A stretch of 64,000 nt of DNA from Oscillospiraceae bacterium. GTDB taxonomy: Bacteria > Bacillota > Clostridia > Oscillospirales > SIG627. Under the pieces are notes generated by a model. The model did not search any database. It was not told the DNA's origin and saw only the letters and a list, made by a program, of their open reading frames with translations. The stretch is from positions 16,140 to 80,139 of the forward strand of contig SVRV01000002.1 in assembly GCA_015064635.1 (NCBI GenBank). Direction: 5' to 3'. The position numbers and the translations under genes were made by a program. Numbering within the stretch: position 1 is the first letter of the stretch; every line of letters begins with the position of its first letter. Below, piece by piece: positions 1-9,214 of this stretch.

Positions 1-276
1 ACGACCGCACAGTATCAGGTCATAGTCCATCTGTTTTATAGCGGTAGACAGAATATACGACGTTGCAAGAGTATCTGAGCCTGCGAAGCAACTGTCACTT
101 ATCAAAACTACCTTTGCGCCAAGTCTTGTTAAAGGCAGCAAGATTTTTTCATTGCTGTCAGGTCCCATTGAAACAATGGTAACATCGTTTGACAACTGTA
201 ATGCAATTTCAAGTGCAGATTCATCAAAGGGGTTAACCTCCCCTCTTGCGACCTTCATACACACTAAAATTTTCAT
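1..276 (-). CDS. etfB: Electron transfer flavoprotein beta subunit (EtfB/FixA), partial
   Basis: The last gene of the sugar operon visible here; it runs off the window, so only the first 92 residues are present. The N-terminus MKILVCMKVARGEVNPFDE and the later stretches VSMGPDSNE and FAGSDTLATSYIL are hallmarks of EtfB, the AMP-binding subunit of electron transfer flavoprotein. The ATG overlaps the TGA of the FGGY kinase (ATGA), so translation is probably coupled. EtfA would be expected just beyond the window. Together with the FAD oxidase and Fe-S protein upstream it probably takes electrons from a hydroxy-acid or sugar-acid oxidation. Whether the complex confurcates electrons with NAD and ferredoxin, as clostridial lactate dehydrogenase-Etf does, cannot be told from the sequence. 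Confidence 0.88.
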   Translation of the reverse strand, partial: MKILVCMKVARGEVNPFDESALEIALQLSNDVTIVSMGPDSNEKILLPLTRLGAKVVLISDSCFAGSDTLATSYILSTAIKQMDYDLILCGR

Positions 277-1748
277 ATATACTCACCGTTATATATAGGC
301 TCCAAAGCCTTTTGAATAGCCTTATACTTTTTGAACAGTTCTTTATACTTTAAGCTATTTTCGGGATTAGGCTTGGTTGCAGTAATAACCTTATTGCATT
401 TCTCGACCGCTGCTTGAGGAGACTCAAAAACGCCTGCCGCAACACCTGCAAGCATAGCACTACCAAATGATGAATCTGTGTGCTTCATCTCAACAAGTTC
501 AATTCCAAGGGCATCCGATACTATCTGACGCCACAAGGGACTCTTTCCACCGCCGCCAATGATAACCGCACTGTCATTGTGCTCGATATTCATATTATCG
601 AGCGTAGTTTTACAGTCAAGCATACTCATTGCTACACCCTCGAGCACCGCTCTGGTAAAGTGAGCTTTTGTGTGGAAGGCTCTGAGTCCAATAAAATCCG
701 CACAAAGCTTCGGATTTGCATATGGGGTAAGCTCACCGTTAAGATACGGATGAAAAATCAAACCGTCACTGCCAATGGGGATGCTTTCAGCTCCGCTGTC
801 AAGCTCTGCATAATCTCCGCCAAAGGTATCTCTGTACCATCTGTATGAAGCGGCACACGACTTTGTTGCGGTGCCAGGATAATAAAGACCGTCTAAAATA
901 TGAGAGTAGTTTATAAGGTTTATATCAGGATAGGGCTTATCAGTAATAACGCAAATTCTTCCTGCGGTCGCAAGCTTGAGGGTCATATATCCCTTGGTAA
1001 CCGCACCTGCAGCAAAAATCTCCATTACCGTATCAGTAGTACCGCAAATAACCCTTGTACCTTCGCAAAGACCTGTAATTTCAGATGCTTCTTTAGTAAT
1101 TTCTCCAACAATGTCAGACGGCTTGACTATTCTTGGCATAACGTCTGTGGATATGCCAAGAATTGCACAAAGAGGTTCGCTCCACTCCATTTTGTTAATG
1201 TCGAACATCATGCTACCCTCTGCTTCTATGTAGTCCGTCACATAGTCGCCTGTAAGACAGTGACGGACATAGTCCTTTGCAAAAAGGATTTTCTTTACTC
1301 TTCCCCAAGTCTCAGAATTATTGTTTTTAATCCACATAAGCTCAGGGAGAGACCAAATGGTATCCGGCTTATGGAGCACCTGTTTCTCAATTATTTCAAG
1401 ATAATTTTCCTTGAGATATTTGACTTCCTCGGTGCTTCTTGTGTCGGTCCAATAAATAGAATTACACAGCACGTTGAAATTTTCATCCATCAATACTGCT
1501 GTATGAGTCGCCGCATCAAGAGATACACAGACAATATCATTCGGTAAAACACCGCTTTTGTCCAATATGGATTTAATGTTTTTGCAGGTAGCATCTACCC
1601 AATCATTAGGGTTCTGCTCTGCATAGCCTGTAGCGGGATAATACGTAGGATATTCTGTCGTTGCGGTAGCAATAATCTCACCATTTTCACAGAGAAGAGT
1701 TGCCTTTGATGCACCGCCGCCAAAATCAATACCAAGCAAATATCTCAT
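273..1748 (-). CDS. FGGY-family carbohydrate kinase (xylulokinase/fuculokinase-like)
   Basis: A 491-residue FGGY sugar kinase, full length for the family. It begins with the phosphate-binding motif LLGIDFGGGASKATL. Mid-protein it has GTTDTVMEIFAAGAV, and near the C-terminus the adenosine-binding IIGGGGKSPLWRQI. It phosphorylates a ketose or polyol with ATP. The closest known types are xylulose, fuculose and rhamnulose kinases, which sequence inspection alone does not separate. An AGGAGA ribosome-binding site precedes the ATG, which lies 3 bases from the DUF4867 stop. With the isomerase at the operon head it would form an isomerase-kinase pair, and a fuculose or rhamnulose kinase would supply the microcompartment aldolase further along. 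That link is inference. Confidence 0.85.
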   Translation of the reverse strand: MRYLLGIDFGGGASKATLLCENGEIIATATTEYPTYYPATGYAEQNPNDWVDATCKNIKSILDKSGVLPNDIVCVSLDAATHTAVLMDENFNVLCNSIYWTDTRSTEEVKYLKENYLEIIEKQVLHKPDTIWSLPELMWIKNNNSETWGRVKKILFAKDYVRHCLTGDYVTDYIEAEGSMMFDINKMEWSEPLCAILGISTDVMPRIVKPSDIVGEITKEASEITGLCEGTRVICGTTDTVMEIFAAGAVTKGYMTLKLATAGRICVITDKPYPDINLINYSHILDGLYYPGTATKSCAASYRWYRDTFGGDYAELDSGAESIPIGSDGLIFHPYLNGELTPYANPKLCADFIGLRAFHTKAHFTRAVLEGVAMSMLDCKTTLDNMNIEHNDSAVIIGGGGKSPLWRQIVSDALGIELVEMKHTDSSFGSAMLAGVAAGVFESPQAAVEKCNKVITATKPNPENSLKYKELFKKYKAIQKALEPIYNGEYI

Positions 1749-1750
1749 TA

Positions 1751-2407
1751 TTATATCTCCTGATATTTAATTTCGTAGTTAGTGCCGTGTAAGCCGGGAT
1801 ATACACCCTTTTCAATCAATCCTGTGTTTTTATCATGGCAGATAATCCACTTATTTCTCTTGAACAAAACCTTATCCTTGGAAGGCTTATCAAGAAGAGT
1901 ATTTGTCCCCTTTGCAAGAACAACTACAGATGAAAATCCACTGTCACAGATCTGGCAAGGACAAAAGTGAAGAGAAGTACCGTAAACCTCTACGGTGTCA
2001 CCTTCTTCAAGATAAAATGCTTTTATATTCGAGGAATCGTACTCGTCGCCTTCCATCTCATAACGGAGACCGAGAAGAAGCACGAGAGAAGTAACCGCAA
2101 CGTTAATTTCGGTACAATTATGGAATTCAAGGCCGTTCATCATAGTGTTGTAGCCGTGACAAATACCAATCTGAGCCTCACATCCACCCATTGTCATCTC
2201 ACGAAGCTTATCGCTGCAATCAAGATTTTCGAGAGCTTCTACGGATGCAACGTAAGCGCTGCCACTTTCGGGAAAATCAAGCTTTTTACACGCCGCTATA
2301 ATTTCCTTGCTGTCAAAGTCGAGAACGCGTCCGTATTTTTTAAACTCGTCATCCTTAATACTGTAAAATTTCAACTCAGGATTTAGATTTTTTAAAAAGT
2401 TAAGCAT
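1751..2407 (-). CDS. DUF4867-family protein
   Basis: A 218-residue soluble protein resembling DUF4867, a Firmicutes family that recurs in sugar-catabolism operons. The N-terminus (LNPELKFYSIKDDEFKKYGRVLD) and the central cupin-like strands support this. Conserved-looking His, Cys and Glu residues (EGGD-type VEVYGTSLHFCPCQICD around residue 150) could bind metal. It sits between the IolB-like isomerase and the FGGY kinase, with an AAAGGAG ribosome-binding site. Its activity is unknown; an isomerase or epimerase role for a sugar or uronate would suit the neighbours but is only a guess. Confidence 0.6.
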   Translation of the reverse strand: MLNFLKNLNPELKFYSIKDDEFKKYGRVLDFDSKEIIAACKKLDFPESGSAYVASVEALENLDCSDKLREMTMGGCEAQIGICHGYNTMMNGLEFHNCTEINVAVTSLVLLLGLRYEMEGDEYDSSNIKAFYLEEGDTVEVYGTSLHFCPCQICDSGFSSVVVLAKGTNTLLDKPSKDKVLFKRNKWIICHDKNTGLIEKGVYPGLHGTNYEIKYQEI

Positions 2408-2429
2408 AAAGTTCTCCTTTATTTATTGG

Positions 2430-3215
2430 TTAATTGTTCAACCACACGTGGTCTTCGTCTGTTGTCATATAGAAGCCTCTGACGGGACCTGCCATTATCC
2501 AAAGCATATAGTTCTTGTAGCCGGGTGCTGCATGGAAGGGGTGATAACCGCGAGGAATTTCAATAAAATCGCCTGACTTAACAGTGTATGTTTCGTCAAC
2601 GTCACCCTCCATTGTATATACCTTCTGAATACCAAAGCCCTGGGGCTTGTCAAATTCATAATAATATATTTCTTCGGTAGCCGCCTCTTTGGGCATATTC
2701 ATATCGTCATGCTTATGAGGAGGATAGCTTGACCACTGTCCGCCATCAATCCAACATTCACCGATATAAATCTGGTCTGCCTCTACCCTTTCGTCAAGGA
2801 CAAACATTGCGTGTCTCTGCCACCCCGGCTTACCCAATTCCTTAGAAATAACATCCTCAGGCTTGATCAGCACAGGCTTATGATCATTTACTGAAAGGCA
2901 TTTGCTAACAGCAATAGATACTTCACCAACGCCCGTGATAGTAAAGTCGGTATTTCTGGGTACATATACGCAGGTTGCATTACCATCGAATACTGTTTCT
3001 CTTTCGCCTATATTTTCAAAGAGAAAGTCCTTACCTGCAACTGTACATTTACCACCTAATATGACAATGCCATACTCCTTGTCAACCTCAGTATATGACT
3101 TTACTTGTCCATCTGCAAGCTTGAGCATATCAATTTCGACATTCTGACAAAAACTGTCTTCAAATTTATAAATTTCAGATTTTCCAAATTTTTTGTTCCA
3201 AGATCTCTTAAACAT
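2430..3215 (-). CDS. IolB/KduI-type cupin isomerase (5-deoxy-glucuronate isomerase-like)
   Basis: A 261-residue double-cupin isomerase. The C-terminal half carries the IolB signature: SSYPPHKHDD, then EEIYYYEFDKPQGFGIQKVYT, then IPRGYHPFHAAPGYKNYML. His and Glu in these motifs are the expected metal ligands. Known IolB converts 5-deoxy-D-glucuronate to 2-deoxy-5-keto-D-gluconate in myo-inositol breakdown. Here no inositol dehydrogenase (IolG), dehydratase (IolE) or hydrolase (IolD) is present, yet a PfkB kinase and class II aldolase follow the same logic as IolC and IolJ. The substrate may therefore be an inositol-pathway intermediate or a similar aldehyde-acid sugar. It overlaps the PfkB gene end by 8 bases. 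Confidence 0.8.
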   Translation of the reverse strand: MFKRSWNKKFGKSEIYKFEDSFCQNVEIDMLKLADGQVKSYTEVDKEYGIVILGGKCTVAGKDFLFENIGERETVFDGNATCVYVPRNTDFTITGVGEVSIAVSKCLSVNDHKPVLIKPEDVISKELGKPGWQRHAMFVLDERVEADQIYIGECWIDGGQWSSYPPHKHDDMNMPKEAATEEIYYYEFDKPQGFGIQKVYTMEGDVDETYTVKSGDFIEIPRGYHPFHAAPGYKNYMLWIMAGPVRGFYMTTDEDHVWLNN

Positions 3216-4119
3216 TCACTCCACGCTCCTTTAAAAATTCTATAACTGTTTCATAAGCAGGAACGGCATTTCGCGCTCCTACCTTGGTGCACTTAAGTGC
3301 CGAAACGGCACTTGAGAAAATACAACTCTTCTTGTAGTTATAGCCATTGACTGTACAAAATGCGAACGCACCGTGAAAAACGTCTCCGCTTCCGTTTGAA
3401 TCTACCGCATCCACCAAAAATGCAGGATAGGCTTCGGTAGCTTTTCCATCGTATATTATTCCGCCTTTTTTGCCCTGAGTAATTACGACAATCTCCAGAG
3501 AATATTTTTTAAACAGAATTTTTGCCGCTTCCTCCGCATTCTCTGCTTTTGTGTGACCAAGTGCAAACTCCTCGGAGGGAATAAGAATGTCAGTGTACTC
3601 CAAAAGACCTTCTACGCCCTCATATAGACCGCCAGCATCGTACAATACCTTCGTGCCGTTTTCTCTTGCTATTTTTGCACCTTCAATCGCCGCCGCAAGA
3701 TCATTACCATCAACCATAAGAACCTCAGCATCGGCAATCGCTTTCTTTTGCTCTTCAGTAAGCACTGTGGGAGGTACATTCCCTCTGTAAAATACACAAG
3801 TTCTTGATGCAGAGTCCTCAGACAGAAGAATAGTGGAGGTAAAGGAAACGTACCCTTTTTTCAACTCGATAAGTTCGGTTGATACTCCCCATTTTTCCAA
3901 GTCTGCTTTAAGAAAGCTACCTGCACCGTCATCTGTAAGAGAGCCTATAAGAGCACACTTTTCTCCAAGCTTCGATGCGGCTACAAGTCCGGTAGCACAA
4001 GGTCCGCCACCGCTTTGAACTACGGAATTTGCTTTTAATTTTGTATCCTCTTTCGGATAATTAGGCACAGTTATAAGAGTATCACATACATTTGCACCTA
4101 TTCCTACTATGTTAGCCAT
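3208..4119 (-). CDS. PfkB-family carbohydrate kinase
   Basis: A 303-residue ribokinase/PfkB kinase. The N-terminal glycine motif QSGGGPCATGLVAASKLG and the C-terminal anion-hole and catalytic motif DSNGSGDVFHGAFAF are clear; the usual DTTGAGD is varied to DSNGSGD, but the catalytic Asp is kept. It would phosphorylate a ketose or keto-acid. In myo-inositol catabolism the equivalent is IolC, acting between IolB and the IolJ aldolase, and the gene order here (aldolase, PfkB kinase, IolB) mirrors that trio. A ribosome-binding AAAGG precedes the ATG. Fructokinase or tagatose-6-phosphate kinase activity cannot be excluded. Confidence 0.85.
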   Translation of the reverse strand: MANIVGIGANVCDTLITVPNYPKEDTKLKANSVVQSGGGPCATGLVAASKLGEKCALIGSLTDDGAGSFLKADLEKWGVSTELIELKKGYVSFTSTILLSEDSASRTCVFYRGNVPPTVLTEEQKKAIADAEVLMVDGNDLAAAIEGAKIARENGTKVLYDAGGLYEGVEGLLEYTDILIPSEEFALGHTKAENAEEAAKILFKKYSLEIVVITQGKKGGIIYDGKATEAYPAFLVDAVDSNGSGDVFHGAFAFCTVNGYNYKKSCIFSSAVSALKCTKVGARNAVPAYETVIEFLKERGVNV

Positions 4120-4121
4120 AA

Positions 4122-4961
4122 TTATGCCTTTCCGTCTGCTCCAACAAGCTTAATCTTATCGATTGCAAGCTTTTTCACTACTTCGATAGGATGCTTCATA
4201 AACATATCGATAGCAAGGCTTCTGTTGGGATCTTCGAGAATTTCCTTTGTGCCCTCTGCAAATGAACAGCAAACGTCTGTGCCGATGTTCATCTTACGAA
4301 TACCAGCCTTAACTACCGCCTTAACCTCTTCGTCGGGAATACCACTACCACCGTGAAGAACAAGAGGTATACCGCCCGTCGCTTCTCTTATAGCCTTGAC
4401 TCTCTCGATATCAAGCTTAGGAGGCTTCTTATAGTGACCGTGTGCGTTTCCGATAAGAACCGCAAGGCAGGTAACACCGGTTCTCTTAACAAATTCTGCT
4501 GCCTCAGCAGGGTCGGTAAACTCATCCATAGCATCATCATTGACACTACCGATATGACCAAGCTCACCCTCAACGGTCACGTCAACTGTACCGCAAATTT
4601 CAACAAAACGCTTTGTGTTTTCAACGTTTTCTTCAAAGGAATGAACAGAACCGTCGTACATAATTCCCGTCGCACCCCATCTGAGTGCTCTATGAATCTC
4701 AACCTCTGTTGCACCGTGGTCCAAATGGAAACACACGGGTACAGTTGCTTTCTTAGCAGCAGCAAGGATTGCAGGACAAAGATAATATCCTACCTCTTGA
4801 TTGAGAAGACGAGGATACACCTGCATAATTACGGGTGCTCTCATTTCTTCTGCGGCTTTAACTACCGCCATAACGGTTTCGGTGTTATATACGTTGAATG
4901 CAGGAATGGCGAAATTACCCTTTTCTGCAATATCAATTATTTCTTTTAAGCTTACAAGCAT
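4122..4961 (-). CDS. Class II ketose-bisphosphate aldolase (FbaA/GatY/IolJ family)
   Basis: A 279-residue zinc-dependent aldolase. The metal and catalytic motif is VCFHLDHGATEVEIHRAL near residue 80, followed by VTVEGELGHIG and LHGGSGIPDEEVKAVVKAGI, which bind phosphate and the second metal ligand. It cleaves a ketose (bis)phosphate to DHAP plus an aldehyde. Fructose-1,6-bisphosphate, tagatose-1,6-bisphosphate and 2-deoxy-5-keto-gluconate-6-phosphate aldolases all share this fold. Its position next to IolB-like and PfkB genes favours a dedicated catabolic role rather than glycolysis. The ATG overlaps the end of the Fe-S gene and has a GAGGAGG ribosome-binding site inside that gene. Confidence 0.88.
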   Translation of the reverse strand: MLVSLKEIIDIAEKGNFAIPAFNVYNTETVMAVVKAAEEMRAPVIMQVYPRLLNQEVGYYLCPAILAAAKKATVPVCFHLDHGATEVEIHRALRWGATGIMYDGSVHSFEENVENTKRFVEICGTVDVTVEGELGHIGSVNDDAMDEFTDPAEAAEFVKRTGVTCLAVLIGNAHGHYKKPPKLDIERVKAIREATGGIPLVLHGGSGIPDEEVKAVVKAGIRKMNIGTDVCCSFAEGTKEILEDPNRSLAIDMFMKHPIEVVKKLAIDKIKLVGADGKA

Positions 4962-6022
4962 CTGAGCACAGCCTCCTCTATCGTTATAAGGTCAACACCT
5001 TCGGGTTTAACACTGTTAAGAATCATGTATTCTGCAGGGGACGACGTTACAAGAATATCAGCGTTTACGTTTTTAGCATTAATCCATCTGTTTTCTGCAA
5101 CCATTTTCATTACTTCCGGCATATATTCGTTCATTATGAGGTTACCCGCAAGCATTGTGTGTTCTCTGTTGAGAAGCATTTCACGAATCTCGCCGCAAGC
5201 AGAAAGAATATCTCTCACAGGTGCAGTTTCCTCAAGGTCTCTTGCAAGAATAGGAGTATCTTGAGGAGTAAACGCAAGATTCTGCTTCTTTGGCTGGAGC
5301 TTACCGTTCTTGATAAGCTCTGCTATAAACGAGGTAAAGGTAACAACCTCCGCCTTAAGCTCGATTCCCCACTCTTTGTACTCACGATTCATAACCTTGG
5401 CATCTGCAGGGTCATAACAAACTACCTTCTTATAATTATTGAGTACCTTTGCGCAGTTTTCCATTACCGCTTTAGTTTCGGCGGCAGCACTGATAAGGAA
5501 TTCCATTGAGTATCCGCTATTAGGTTCATCCTTCAGTACCGAGAATTCCACACCTGCATTTTTAAGAAGCTCGATTGCTGCTTTAGCACATCCCTTTGCT
5601 CTTGTATCCTCGCCAAGGAAGAACAAAACATCACCGTTGTTGATTTCGGGTATATTTTCGTTCTTATCTGCTCCGTAAATATTGCCCTTTTCGTTTAAAT
5701 TAACGAGCATTGTCATAACGTACTTAGGGAGCTTTCCGTCAAGTGCAGCACCCAATCTTGCTTCCTTTGTAAACATAACGGGATCCCATCCGGTAACGCA
5801 ATCGGTCATACATCCGCCGCAAAGCGAACACTCATATACGTTGTTGATTATGTCCTCTGAATATTCAACCGAGTCTCTCATTACCAATGAAAGTCCCAAG
5901 GCTCTTGCTCTTGCTGTATTTCTCTCAAGACCCGTTGCGATTCCTATAGGACAAGCGTGATGACACATCCAACAAAAACGGCAGGAGTCAATATGTTCTT
6001 TTGATTTCTGTGTAAATTGCAT
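4952..6022 (-). CDS. (Fe-S)-binding oxidoreductase subunit (GlcF/GlpC-like)
   Basis: A 356-residue protein with two N-terminal [4Fe-4S] motifs: CRFCWMCHHACP near residue 15 and CSLCGGCMTDC near residue 65. These are the CxxCxxCxxxC pattern of glycolate oxidase GlcF, GlpC and HdrB-like proteins. The rest lacks the two obvious CCG cysteine-rich domains of HdrB, so it probably only relays electrons. It sits between an FAD oxidase and the aldolase in the operon whose last visible gene is EtfB. A likely path is substrate, FAD oxidase, Fe-S subunit, Etf. It has a GGGAGGAG ribosome-binding site. Confidence 0.82.
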   Translation of the reverse strand: MQFTQKSKEHIDSCRFCWMCHHACPIGIATGLERNTARARALGLSLVMRDSVEYSEDIINNVYECSLCGGCMTDCVTGWDPVMFTKEARLGAALDGKLPKYVMTMLVNLNEKGNIYGADKNENIPEINNGDVLFFLGEDTRAKGCAKAAIELLKNAGVEFSVLKDEPNSGYSMEFLISAAAETKAVMENCAKVLNNYKKVVCYDPADAKVMNREYKEWGIELKAEVVTFTSFIAELIKNGKLQPKKQNLAFTPQDTPILARDLEETAPVRDILSACGEIREMLLNREHTMLAGNLIMNEYMPEVMKMVAENRWINAKNVNADILVTSSPAEYMILNSVKPEGVDLITIEEAVLRCL

Positions 6023-6036
6023 TGTAATCTCCTCCC

Positions 6037-7461
6037 TTATAAACCGAGCTTAAACGGATTCATAATTCCGTTAGGATCGAGTTGCTTCTTGATTCCTGCA
6101 AACACCTGCATTGCGGGACCGTACTGTTCTTTCATAAGTCTGCCGAGCTTGATTCCGACACCGTGATGGTCGTTAACTACACCGCCGTGTGCAAGAGCAG
6201 TTCTTACACCGCAATTCCAAATTTCCTGGTGCAGACGGAACGCCTCATGGGGATCCTGGGGAACAAATTCACCATCAACGATAAATCTGTCATAAATCAT
6301 ACAACCCCATTCATACCAATGTGAGAAATGTGCGATAAATCGTGCAAACGGGAAATTGGTCTCGATTGCTTCCTTCATCGCCCAATAGATTTTCTCAATC
6401 TTATCGTAAGGAGCAATGGTATCCATTGTACCAAAGCACTGAGGAATGTCCATCATATGACCGGGATAGAAGAACGTAATCTTCTCCTTCCACCACTTTT
6501 CTCCGTACTCGCTACCAAGGTCCTCTGCACCGTATTTAGCGAAGGTTTCGAGAAGAATTCTCATTTCAAGGTCAGCCATTTCCTTTATGCCCTCGACTGC
6601 AACGTTCATGAACGCCCCTTTCTTCTCAACTCCGACAATCTTCTTGATGAGAGACGCGGTTTCCGCCTCATCGTAAAGTCGCATAACTGAGGGCTTAAAC
6701 TTCTGCAGAAGCTCTCTACCCGCATTGAATGCATCTGTCATATTGTGGAAAAGGAAGCCTCTGAACTGACGTGACTCAGGCTGCTCGTAAATTCTCATCT
6801 GAGCCTTGGTCATAACACCAAGTGTACCCTCTGAGCCGATAAATATCTGGTTAAGATCCGGACCTGCGGCGTGCTTGGGTACGGGGGAAGTTTCTATAAT
6901 GTCACCATTGGGAAGTACAACCTCCATTTGAAGCACCATATCGTCAATCTTACCATATTTGGTAGACGATACGCCGATACCACGATGTGCAAGGAAGCCA
7001 CCGACTGTTGAGCAGGTAAGTGATGAAGGATAATGCATGGTAGCATATCCACGCTCGTTTGCCGCCCATTCTATGTGCTTATAAATAGAACCCGTGCCAC
7101 ACTCTATGTACATACTCTGCTCATTTACGTCGTAAATCTTGTTCATTCTTTTGGTATCAAGAACAATGCCACCACATACGGGAATAGCACCGCCCTGGCT
7201 ACCACCGCCTCCGCCCCAGGTTGTAACGGGGATTTTATAGTAGTTGGCAATTTTAAGAACAGCAGAAACCTCTTTTGCATCCTTGGGAGCAACTATAAAA
7301 TCACCCTCAGGCATTCTGAGACCGCGGTCTACCCACATTCTTGAAAGCCAGAAAAAGTCAACGCTATGGGAGACTTTATCAATCGTTCTTGTAGAGCAAT
7401 TTTCTCTTCCAACTGCATCTTCAAGTTCGGTTGCAATAACATCAAACAAAAAATCTGTCAT
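6037..7461 (-). CDS. FAD-binding oxidase (GlcD/alkyl-DHAP-synthase-like)
   Basis: A 474-residue FAD enzyme of the PCMH/VAO type. The FAD pyrophosphate loop is TTWGGGGGSQGGAIPVCGG near residue 85. Further motifs are FLAHRGIGVSSTKYG and IGSEGTLGVMTKAQM. Near the C-terminus GGVVNDHHGVGIKLG carries the paired His of this family. Relatives oxidise D-lactate, glycolate and other 2-hydroxy acids; the HHGVG form also resembles alkyl-DHAP synthase relatives. Directly followed by the Fe-S subunit and in an operon with EtfB, it is best read as the dehydrogenase of a hydroxy-acid or sugar-acid oxidising complex. The substrate is unknown. Confidence 0.85.
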   Translation of the reverse strand: MTDFLFDVIATELEDAVGRENCSTRTIDKVSHSVDFFWLSRMWVDRGLRMPEGDFIVAPKDAKEVSAVLKIANYYKIPVTTWGGGGGSQGGAIPVCGGIVLDTKRMNKIYDVNEQSMYIECGTGSIYKHIEWAANERGYATMHYPSSLTCSTVGGFLAHRGIGVSSTKYGKIDDMVLQMEVVLPNGDIIETSPVPKHAAGPDLNQIFIGSEGTLGVMTKAQMRIYEQPESRQFRGFLFHNMTDAFNAGRELLQKFKPSVMRLYDEAETASLIKKIVGVEKKGAFMNVAVEGIKEMADLEMRILLETFAKYGAEDLGSEYGEKWWKEKITFFYPGHMMDIPQCFGTMDTIAPYDKIEKIYWAMKEAIETNFPFARFIAHFSHWYEWGCMIYDRFIVDGEFVPQDPHEAFRLHQEIWNCGVRTALAHGGVVNDHHGVGIKLGRLMKEQYGPAMQVFAGIKKQLDPNGIMNPFKLGL

Positions 7462-7480
7462 TTTACTTTTTCCTTTCGTT

Positions 7481-8884
7481 TTACTCTTCTATGGGATCAT
7501 ATTCCACTTCGGGAACGTACTTACAAAATTCTTCTAAGGTTTCGGCATAGTCTCCAAAAATTTCGCTCATATGATGAATATAAGGACCGTTTATCATCTT
7601 CTTCTCGATTTTTGCCCAGTTTCCGAACTGTGCCCACATATAAGTACCCTGAGTAAGAGGACCTTCACACGTTGTAAATTTACCGCCAAGAAGAGTATAC
7701 TTACCACGCTCACCCTGGAAACGTGCAATAGTGTACTTACCGTCCTTAGCTCTGAATGCGGGCTTAGTATTAACAAGCTTCGCCTCAGAATCTTCTGCCT
7801 TTGTTGAATAAGGGAACGGACCGCAGTGCCAAAGCAATTCTGCGTTTTTGTTTTCGGGATGTCTTACGGTAAACTCACCAAAGGTAGGTGCAAGCGCTCC
7901 TCTTGTAGCACAAAGAAGAAGTGCGTTTGTAATAGCACCGTGAACATCGTACTCGCAGGTTACGTTATATCCCATATCTGCCAGTATACTCATAGCAAGA
8001 CAAGGTGCTACACCTACAGCAAGAGGAAGAGCCGACCAGCACTCTGTTGCAATAACGTCACAAGCAGTATCCTCAAAAATACCTATGTACACAAATACAA
8101 GTGCGGTGAGCTTTCTTAAGGTTTCGTCGTCAAGGGTACCAATGTTATATTTTGACTTAATAACTGCAGATTCCTTCTCTATCTCCTCACTCTTTGCTAC
8201 AATCACCTTATTGAATCTGTCGATAAACTGTGCCATATTAACAGTCTGGAAATTAATACCAAATTTCTCGGTTAATTCCATTTCGTTAATCATAACGCTC
8301 TTGAATGCGTTAAGACGTGTACCAACTTGGGTGACCTTGAGCTTTTTGAAATTCTTTACCATAGTAACAACGGACAAGAATTGTCTTACACCTGCCTCAA
8401 ATACAGGGGCAGTGATTTCGCAGTTTTCGATATACGAAAATGGAACGTTCAATCTCTTAAGCTGTTTGCTGATAGCAAAAAGTCCGCACTGAGAGTCGGT
8501 GTATCTGGAACCGTCGGGCTCAAATACCATATCCTGAGGTCCCCAGAGAAGTACGGGTACCCCCATTTTCTTTGCTATCTGTCCGCAAACCTCTTCGTTA
8601 CCGAAGTTACAGTTGATGATAAATATAGCATCAACGTTCTCTTGCTTCAGATATTCACACACCTTATCACAGTCCGAATTCTTATAAACAACACCAAGCT
8701 TATTAAGCCATTCCAAATCGCAAAATTCTGTATTTTCATCTGCAAATTTTGACTTAATGTAGCTTATAGCCGCGTCTTTTCTTTCAACCCCCTTTGCAGG
8801 CTCAAATATTCCCTTTCTCGTATCAAAGTCGCCTAAGTCACGTACGTCGGGAACTAAACCGATTTTTACTTTGTAATCAAGCAT
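7481..8884 (-). CDS. L-fucose/L-arabinose isomerase-family protein
   Basis: First gene of the operon. A protein of about 467 residues resembling the fucose/arabinose isomerase superfamily: an N-terminal Rossmann-like region (VDAIFIINCNFGNEE, PVLLWGPQD), a central VIATECWSALPLAVGVAPCLAMS, and a C-terminal metal site region with LLGGKFTTCEGPLT and IHHMSEIFGDY. I start it at the ATG at 8884, because the in-frame GTG at 8893 lies inside the AGAGGTG ribosome-binding site. Classical FucI is about 590 residues, so this is the shorter clostridial branch. It would convert an aldose to a ketose for one of the two kinases in the operon. Confidence 0.78.
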   Translation of the reverse strand: MLDYKVKIGLVPDVRDLGDFDTRKGIFEPAKGVERKDAAISYIKSKFADENTEFCDLEWLNKLGVVYKNSDCDKVCEYLKQENVDAIFIINCNFGNEEVCGQIAKKMGVPVLLWGPQDMVFEPDGSRYTDSQCGLFAISKQLKRLNVPFSYIENCEITAPVFEAGVRQFLSVVTMVKNFKKLKVTQVGTRLNAFKSVMINEMELTEKFGINFQTVNMAQFIDRFNKVIVAKSEEIEKESAVIKSKYNIGTLDDETLRKLTALVFVYIGIFEDTACDVIATECWSALPLAVGVAPCLAMSILADMGYNVTCEYDVHGAITNALLLCATRGALAPTFGEFTVRHPENKNAELLWHCGPFPYSTKAEDSEAKLVNTKPAFRAKDGKYTIARFQGERGKYTLLGGKFTTCEGPLTQGTYMWAQFGNWAKIEKKMINGPYIHHMSEIFGDYAETLEEFCKYVPEVEYDPIEE

Positions 8885-8935
8885 TAATATCACCTCTTAA
8901 AAATATTTTCGTTTCTTTAATAAAACTTCGCTATA

Positions 8936-8964
8936 ATTATATCACATAATGAAAATATTTTCAA
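8936..8964 (-). promoter_or_regulatory. Sigma-A promoter of the sugar operon
   Basis: Reading the minus strand, TTGAAA (8964-8959), a 17-base spacer, then a perfect TATAAT (8941-8936). It lies about 50 bases upstream of the isomerase ATG, and the genes below it are closely packed, so it probably drives the whole operon down to EtfB. Confidence 0.75.
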
Positions 8965-9214
8965 TAGCTAATTTGATATTTTATAAGATTTTTACGCATT
9001 TTTCCGCATTTGTAATAATACCAATATAGCTATATATTGTTAGAACTTCACTTTTATGTTTAAATTCAAGTTAATTTCAAATGTTATCCACACCAATCAC
9101 AAAAAAACACCGATAAAACTCAAAAAACTTCCTACCCTATCGAAGCCAGGTCGCCCGTCACGTCCGACTTGTCAAAGCTACCCTACTTCCCAGTTTCGTG
9201 AATATCACCAAGTA

